DNA from: Zetaproteobacteria bacterium
GTDB taxonomy: Bacteria > Pseudomonadota > Zetaproteobacteria > Mariprofundales > Mariprofundaceae
Reading direction: 5' to 3'
NCBI GenBank assembly: GCA_021545665.1
Contig: JAJRTX010000151.1
Span: 1-11,187, forward strand
Length of the DNA: 11,187 nucleotides
Below the pieces are notes generated by a model, which saw nothing but the letters and a program-made list of their open reading frames with translations, was not told the origin of the DNA and searched no databases. Made by a program: the position numbers and the translations under genes. Positions within the stretch are counted from its first letter, which is position 1; every line of letters begins with the position of its first letter. Below are positions 7,193 to 11,187 of this stretch, piece after piece.

Positions 7193-7209
7193 AATTAATC
7201 AGAGCTTCC
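7193..7209 (-). repeat. Right terminal inverted repeat of the MITE
   Basis: Perfect 17-bp inverted match to 7080-7096. It is followed by TTAG at 7210-7213, the right copy of the target duplication. Confidence 0.85.
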
Positions 7210-7264
7210 TTAGGTAATAAAAATAACCCTGATTGCAAGATCATTTAACTGTTGAGATATACAA

Positions 7265-10024
7265 ATGTCCAGTATTGAAGCTTTGTTCAGGCAGGCGCAC
7301 AGAAATCATCAGATGGGGCTACTTGATGATGCAGAAAACATTTATAAGAAAATCCTTCATAAAAACCATGAGAATTCAGAGGTTCAATATCTTTATGGTG
7401 CGCTGAAAATACAACGAGGTGATTATAAGGCATCAATTGCTTTTTCTAAAAATGCACTTAAAGTCCAACCTGGCCATGCAGGTGCCCTGAGTAACCTTGG
7501 ATTTGCCTATTCAGAATCAGGCGATCTTGAACGGGCACTTGAGTGTTATTATCAGGCTATTGAAAGCGAGCCAGCACACGCAGGAGCACATTATAATCTG
7601 GCGTGTTTGATGCAATCACGTGGCCAACTGGATGAAGCAATTAGTCATTTTGAAAAATCTATTGAGATCCGGCCTGATCACTATCTTAGCTACGCCCGCC
7701 TCGCAGATACCTGCCTTAAAATAAATGAATACGAAAGGGCTCTGCAGTGTTTCGAGAAAGCGAGGGCATTGCGTCCAGAAGAAGCCGAGACACATCATAA
7801 TGTCAGTTTTGTATTGCGCAAGCTGGGGCGCTTGAGTGATGCGCTAGCCAACTCCCTGAAGGCAACAGAGTTAATGCCTGAATATAAGTTGGCCTACAAT
7901 ACACAAGGGTTGATATATGAGGATCTTGGGCAGGACTGCAATGCAGAATCCTGTTATCAAACGGCCCTGTCATATGATTCTGGGTTTGTGGATGCGCTCA
8001 GTAACCTTGCAAGTCTTTACCGTAAAAGTGAGCGGCATGATGAGGCAATTGATCTGCTGAAAAAGGCCGAATTAATTAATCCGCGTCATACCATGACTCT
8101 GAATAACCTCGGAGCCTGCTATCGAGATTTAGGCAGGCTGGAACTGGCTTGTGAATATTACCACAGAACACTGGAGATCAATCCGGATTATTTTGAATCG
8201 CTGAGCAATCTTGCCGAGACCTATTACTGGCAGGGTAAATATGAGTCTGCCATAGAATTAGCTGATAAAATTACTGCTATTCATCCTGAGAAAAATTCAA
8301 TCCGCTGGAACAGGTCCTTTTCGTATTTATGCCTCGGAAAACTGAAGCAGGGCTGGGAAGATTACGAATATCGAAAATTAATAGAAACTAGCACTGTACG
8401 TGAATTTCCCTATCCGGTATGGGATGGCACATCCCTGAATGGGCGTACATTATTGGTCCATGGTGAGCAGGGCCTTGGTGACGAAATTTTATTTTCTTCC
8501 TGTTATACAGATGTTATTGCCCAGGCAAACAGAGTCATTATCGATTGTGATCCACGACTGGTAACTTTATTTGAGCGTTCCTTTCCAGAGGCGCTAATAC
8601 ACGGGGGGCGTCCTGATATGGATTCTTGTGGCATTAATGAATTGGCCGCAATTGATTGCCAGATTGCAGCTGGTAGCTTGCCCCGTTTTACAAGGCTGGA
8701 AATCGACAGTTTTCCACAAAGAGAAAGTTTTTTAATCGCTGATCCCGCGCGTGTAAAAAGCTTCAGCGAACGGTTGAAGGCAACAGGAGAAGGATTGAAG
8801 GTCGGAATTGCCTGGCGTAGTAGCAAACGAACAGCAACACGTAATCATTCCTATACGGATTTATGCAACTGGATGCCCATACTATCTATTCCGGGTGTAC
8901 AGTTTGTGAGCCTGCAGTATGATGAATGTCATGATGAATTGCGGGCAGCTCAGGACCTGTATGGGGTGACAATACATCATTGGGATGATCTTGATCAGTT
9001 TAATGACCTGGATGGTGTTTCGGCACTTGTCACTGCCCTGGATCTCGTGATCTGTGTTGATATATCTGTACTGGCATTCGCAGGCGCATTAGGTGTGCCA
9101 ACGTGGAAGCTCAGTATTCCAAATGACTGGACTATATTGGGGCAGAAATCGAACCTCTGGTATCCTTGCATGCGTTACTTTACCCAGAATAAATTTGGTG
9201 AATGGTCTGATGTTATTAGTAATATCGCTACAGAACTCGACATCCTGGTGAATGGAGACAGTAAAAGTTCTCAAGGAGTTCTTGATACAGGGATAATCGC
9301 GGAGGATAAGTGTCTTATGATGAGCGAGCAAGCGGGAAGCCAGAAGGAAACTGATACACTGACATTAAAACAGTGTCGGGATGGGCTGATCTTGTTTGAC
9401 AGTACTGATGAAACTGCCGGTCAGTCACTGGAGCAGTATGGAGAGTATGCAGCTAACGAAGTGAGTATTCTGCAGCAGTTACTGCAAGAGGGCAATATAG
9501 TGCTGGAGGCAGATGCAGGATTTGGTATCAGAACGATCATGTTTTCACAACTTGTCGGGACATCAGGGCTGGTAATGGCCGTGGAATCCAGGCGCCTGTT
9601 ATTTCAACGTTTATGCGCGAACCTGGCCCTGAACAATATTGAGAACGTTCATGCCTGTCAATGGAACGTGGCTGGAAACGAATGTCATGAGGATACTGCA
9701 GGGCAAGAGATTACGGACCAGATACCTATTGATGGATTGGGTATCACTGCATGCGATCTTCTATGTATCAATCTGGCGGGTACAGCGATGGACACCATTA
9801 ACAGTGCATCAGAAACCATAACTCGCTTCAAACCGTTTATTTATATCCGGAATGTTTGTGAAACAGAACGACAGAAAATACAGTACTATATCGAAGGGAT
9901 CGGGTATTCATCCTTATTGTATGAGATCGATCTTTACAGCCCGGATAATTTTCAGGAAAATACTGCTAACATTTTTGGTGAAGAGCAGTTGAGGTGCCTG
10001 CTTTGTATTCCTACGGGGCACTAA
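7265..10024 (+). CDS. TPR-glycosyltransferase-FkbM fusion protein, FlmG-like candidate flagellin glycosyltransferase
   Basis: The 919-residue protein has three parts and no signal peptide or membrane segment. Residues 3-342 hold about ten tetratricopeptide repeats of 34 residues, with typical NLG..Y...G....A...Y..A....P patterns. Residues about 380-650 form a GT-B-like glycosyltransferase domain of the kind found behind TPRs: HGEQGLGDEI (399-408), VGIAWRSS (513-520), FVSLQY (547-552) and AGALGVPTW (606-614). The usual histidine before that last motif is replaced (LAFAG with Ala604). Residues about 700-917 resemble an FkbM methyltransferase, with LEQYGEYAANE near 722, CANLALNNIENV, and a SPDNF...NIFG tail, but its catalytic signatures are eroded. 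The layout recalls Caulobacter FlmG, which binds flagellin through its TPRs and adds Pse. Location between the Pse operon and flagellin supports the same role. A general protein O-glycosyltransferase is the alternative. The Shine-Dalgarno is weak. Confidence 0.8.
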   Translation: MSSIEALFRQAHRNHQMGLLDDAENIYKKILHKNHENSEVQYLYGALKIQRGDYKASIAFSKNALKVQPGHAGALSNLGFAYSESGDLERALECYYQAIESEPAHAGAHYNLACLMQSRGQLDEAISHFEKSIEIRPDHYLSYARLADTCLKINEYERALQCFEKARALRPEEAETHHNVSFVLRKLGRLSDALANSLKATELMPEYKLAYNTQGLIYEDLGQDCNAESCYQTALSYDSGFVDALSNLASLYRKSERHDEAIDLLKKAELINPRHTMTLNNLGACYRDLGRLELACEYYHRTLEINPDYFESLSNLAETYYWQGKYESAIELADKITAIHPEKNSIRWNRSFSYLCLGKLKQGWEDYEYRKLIETSTVREFPYPVWDGTSLNGRTLLVHGEQGLGDEILFSSCYTDVIAQANRVIIDCDPRLVTLFERSFPEALIHGGRPDMDSCGINELAAIDCQIAAGSLPRFTRLEIDSFPQRESFLIADPARVKSFSERLKATGEGLKVGIAWRSSKRTATRNHSYTDLCNWMPILSIPGVQFVSLQYDECHDELRAAQDLYGVTIHHWDDLDQFNDLDGVSALVTALDLVICVDISVLAFAGALGVPTWKLSIPNDWTILGQKSNLWYPCMRYFTQNKFGEWSDVISNIATELDILVNGDSKSSQGVLDTGIIAEDKCLMMSEQAGSQKETDTLTLKQCRDGLILFDSTDETAGQSLEQYGEYAANEVSILQQLLQEGNIVLEADAGFGIRTIMFSQLVGTSGLVMAVESRRLLFQRLCANLALNNIENVHACQWNVAGNECHEDTAGQEITDQIPIDGLGITACDLLCINLAGTAMDTINSASETITRFKPFIYIRNVCETERQKIQYYIEGIGYSSLLYEIDLYSPDNFQENTANIFGEEQLRCLLCIPTGH

Positions 10025-10190
10025 ATAACCGCAATACCATGCGGGGGAAACATTTAAGGTAAGCTCCTGATTTTAAAGAGACAGATATTTACAACGTTAT
10101 AATCATCCAAGGATCATTCTGTATAGACTTCCCGGCAGCAACCTGATGGTAATATGATGCTTGGCCCTGGCGCCAGAACATTTGTATACC

Positions 10191-10217
10191 AGCAGGAATT
10201 CTGAATAATTCCCTGCT
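10191..10217 (+). other. Stem-loop upstream of the flagellin promoter
   Basis: AGCAGGAATT at 10191-10200 pairs with 10207-10217 across the loop CTGAAT. This gives ten base pairs with one bulged C at 10213. It lacks a following T-run, so it could be a Rho-assisted end of the upstream transcript, an mRNA 3' stabiliser, or a regulator site. It lies about 57 bases before the -35 element. Confidence 0.4.
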
Positions 10218-10273
10218 TATGACTCTCGCAAAATCCTGCCACAATATCTCTGCGAAAATTCCGAGATACTTTC

Positions 10274-10300
10274 TAAAGATCGTCTGAATATATCCGATAA
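10274..10300 (+). promoter_or_regulatory. Sigma-28 (FliA) flagellin promoter
   Basis: TAAAGATC at 10274-10281 and TCCGATAA at 10293-10300 are separated by exactly 11 bases. This closely matches the sigma-28 consensus TAAAGTTT-N11-GCCGATAA. Transcription should begin near 10307, giving a leader of about 105 nt before the flagellin ATG. The position in front of a flagellin gene is the normal one for a class-3 flagellar promoter. Confidence 0.9.
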
Positions 10301-10401
10301 CCAGTATCGGGAGCGGTAAATATTTCCAGTGTGCGAGATATATCCGCTAAAAGTTAACTCCGATCAGGTGAGATTCTGGATTATCAGACTGCCTGGTATC
10401 A

Positions 10402-10407
10402 AAGGAG
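10402..10407 (+). promoter_or_regulatory. Strong Shine-Dalgarno of the flagellin gene
   Basis: AAGGAG lies six bases before the ATG at 10414. It is the strongest ribosome-binding site in the window and fits a highly expressed structural protein. Confidence 0.9.
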
Positions 10408-10413
10408 AGAATC

Positions 10414-11187
10414 ATGGCTCAAGTTATCAATACCAATATTGCGTCTCTCACTGCACAGCGCAATCTGAATAAATCACAGGGCATGTTAAACCAGTCTCTG
10501 CAACGTTTGTCATCCGGTCTGCGTATTAACAGCGCCAAGGATGATGCAGCCGGTCTCGCGATCGCCAACCGCTTCACCACCCAGATCCGTGGTCTGAACC
10601 AGGCTATTCGGAATGCCAATGATGGTGTTTCACTGGCACAGACGGCTGAAGGCGCACTGGTAGAAGCGAATAACATCCTGCAGCGTATTCGTGAACTGGC
10701 GGTACAGTCATCCAATGCCACCAACTCGGCATCTGACCGTTCAGCCCTGAACTCTGAAGTGAATCAGCTCAAGACCGAGCTGACCCGGATTTCATCCACC
10801 ACTTCATTCAACGGCATCAAGATCCTGGATGGTACCTATACTAACCAGAACTTCCAGGTAGGCTCCGAGGCCGGTGCATCCAACAAGATCTCGGTTTCCA
10901 TTTCCAGTGCAGCGGCAACAGCCATTGGTAACTATGGCGGGATTGCCAGTAGTGCGAATAACCGGGAAGGTACGGGTGCAACCTCAGCTGCAGCAGCTAC
11001 TTTGTCAGTAGCTGATAGTTCAGTTGAATCCCAGACCCTGACGATCTCGAGTTCGAACGGTAGCAGCACAGTTGCTATTGCCGATTCCTCCAGTGCCGAG
11101 ACCATCGCTTCCCAGATTAATACCCTGACAGGTACCACTGGTGTGAAGGCTACGGCATCAACCACGGCTACACTGGGTACATTGTCA
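10414..11187 (+). CDS. fliC: Flagellin (FliC), 5' part, running off the window
   Basis: The frame is open for 258 codons to the window end. The protein begins [22 protein letters not shown], the canonical flagellin N-terminal D0 helix. The D1 core follows: [26 protein letters not shown] (about 29-54), [26 protein letters not shown] (57-82), [18 protein letters not shown] (88-105) and the [13 protein letters not shown] block near 127-139. From about residue 160 the sequence becomes variable and very rich in Ser, Thr and Ala. A flagellin-IN-type repeat is suggested by [19 protein letters not shown] and [16 protein letters not shown]. This surface-exposed, Ser/Thr-rich part is the likely acceptor for the sugar made by the upstream genes. 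Codon use is visibly more GC-rich than in the Pse genes. The C-terminal D1/D0 half lies outside the window, so the number of flagellin copies in the locus is unknown. Confidence 0.97.
   Translation, partial: MAQVINTNIASLTAQRNLNKSQGMLNQSLQRLSSGLRINSAKDDAAGLAIANRFTTQIRGLNQAIRNANDGVSLAQTAEGALVEANNILQRIRELAVQSSNATNSASDRSALNSEVNQLKTELTRISSTTSFNGIKILDGTYTNQNFQVGSEAGASNKISVSISSAAATAIGNYGGIASSANNREGTGATSAAAATLSVADSSVESQTLTISSSNGSSTVAIADSSSAETIASQINTLTGTTGVKATASTTATLGTLS

Larger units (their letters stand above)
7080..7209. mobile_element. MITE-like element with IS5-type ends and TTAG target duplication
   Basis: A 17-bp perfect terminal inverted repeat, GGAAGCTCTGATTAATT at 7080-7096, is mirrored at 7193-7209. 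TTAG occurs directly outside both ends (7076-7079 and 7210-7213). TTAG fits the YTAR target of IS5-group transposases, so this 130-bp insert is probably mobilised in trans by an IS5-family element. It has no coding capacity. Inside are further inverted repeats: GTCATTCCGG at 7098-7107 against CCGAAATGAC at 7175-7184 (one mismatch), ATTCCGGG at 7101-7108 against CCCGGAAT at 7125-7132, and ATTCCGGC at 7162-7169 against GCCGAAAT at 7174-7181 (one mismatch). The RNA would fold strongly and may limit read-through from the upstream operon. A parent IS is not seen in the window. Confidence 0.8.
10025..10413. other. Non-coding region between the TPR-GT gene and flagellin
   Basis: I find no convincing gene in these 389 bases. 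The region holds the flagellin promoter and leader. Just after the upstream stop is a short hairpin, CCGCA at 10029-10033 with TGCGG at 10040-10044, but no T-run follows, so it is not a clear terminator. CTGGCGCCAG at 10167-10176 is a perfect 10-bp palindrome of unknown use. A stronger stem-loop lies at 10191-10217. No classical intrinsic terminator is visible. Confidence 0.65.

Noticed and set aside
10029..10044. Hairpin after the TPR-GT gene as intrinsic terminator
   Set aside because: The stem has only five pairs and no T-run follows.
10059..10075. Sequence resembling the MITE end (AAGCTCCTGATTTT)
   Set aside because: It differs by an extra base and lacks a matching inverted partner nearby, so it may be chance.
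10148..10160. Possible sigma-54 promoter (GG ... GC) upstream of flagellin
   Set aside because: The GG-GC spacing is 9 rather than the required 10, and the flanking bases do not match TGGCAC or TTGCA.
10345..10366. Second sigma-28-like string (TAAAAGTT followed by CCGAT)
   Set aside because: The two halves are only about 4 bases apart rather than 11, so they cannot form a promoter.
10419..11165. Long antisense open frames opposite flagellin
   Set aside because: They are shadows of the highly biased, repetitive flagellin codons, have no start signals and resemble no family.
1..11187. CRISPR array, tRNA or rRNA genes
   Set aside because: No regularly spaced repeats, and no tRNA- or rRNA-like segments were seen on reading the window.

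Overview
The window is a flagellin-glycosylation island from a flagellated proteobacterium. The flagellin N-terminus and a textbook sigma-28 promoter suggest a gammaproteobacterium, although a betaproteobacterium cannot be excluded. Everything is on the plus strand. The left part holds a tightly packed operon for a nonulosonic acid of the pseudaminic acid (Pse) type. The right part holds a large TPR-glycosyltransferase fusion gene and the 5' part of a flagellin gene that runs off the window.

Positions 1-7060 form one apparent transcription unit. In order it carries the 3' end of the PseC aminotransferase, a SpsF-type cytidylyltransferase where PseF is usually found, the Pse-associated methylase, PseG (UDP-sugar hydrolase), PseH (N-acetyltransferase) and PseI (Pse synthase). 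A three-gene acetamidino module follows: a HisH-type glutaminase, a HisF-type barrel and a WbpG/PseA-type N-acetyl sugar amidotransferase. Several junctions overlap by 4 bases (GTGA at 279-282, ATGA at 4398-4401 and 5018-5021), which suggests translational coupling. PseB, the first enzyme, is not visible and probably lies upstream of base 1. The predicted product is a CMP-Pse derivative in which one N-acetyl group is converted to N-acetimidoyl, possibly also methylated.

Positions 7061-7264 separate the operon from the next gene and contain a MITE-like element of about 130 bp. It has perfect 17-bp terminal inverted repeats and a TTAG target duplication typical of IS5-type insertion. Positions 7265-10024 encode a 919-residue protein with about ten TPRs, a GT-B-like glycosyltransferase domain and a C-terminal FkbM-like methyltransferase domain. 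The TPR-plus-GT layout and the neighbouring flagellin gene resemble FlmG, the soluble flagellin Pse-transferase of Caulobacter. The fused FkbM-like part is extra, and its signature motifs look eroded.

Positions 10025-10413 are non-coding and carry a strong sigma-28 (FliA) promoter and a leader of about 105 nt. The flagellin gene begins at 10414. Together the genes read as a local circuit: the operon makes an activated amidinated Pse, the TPR-GT protein is the likely candidate to attach it to unfolded flagellin in the cytoplasm, and flagellin is expressed from its own class-3 promoter.

Most individual families are known. The points most worth a second look are the TPR-GT-FkbM fusion with degenerate motifs, and the HisF-like subunit that has lost one catalytic Asp but keeps its ammonia-gate residues.
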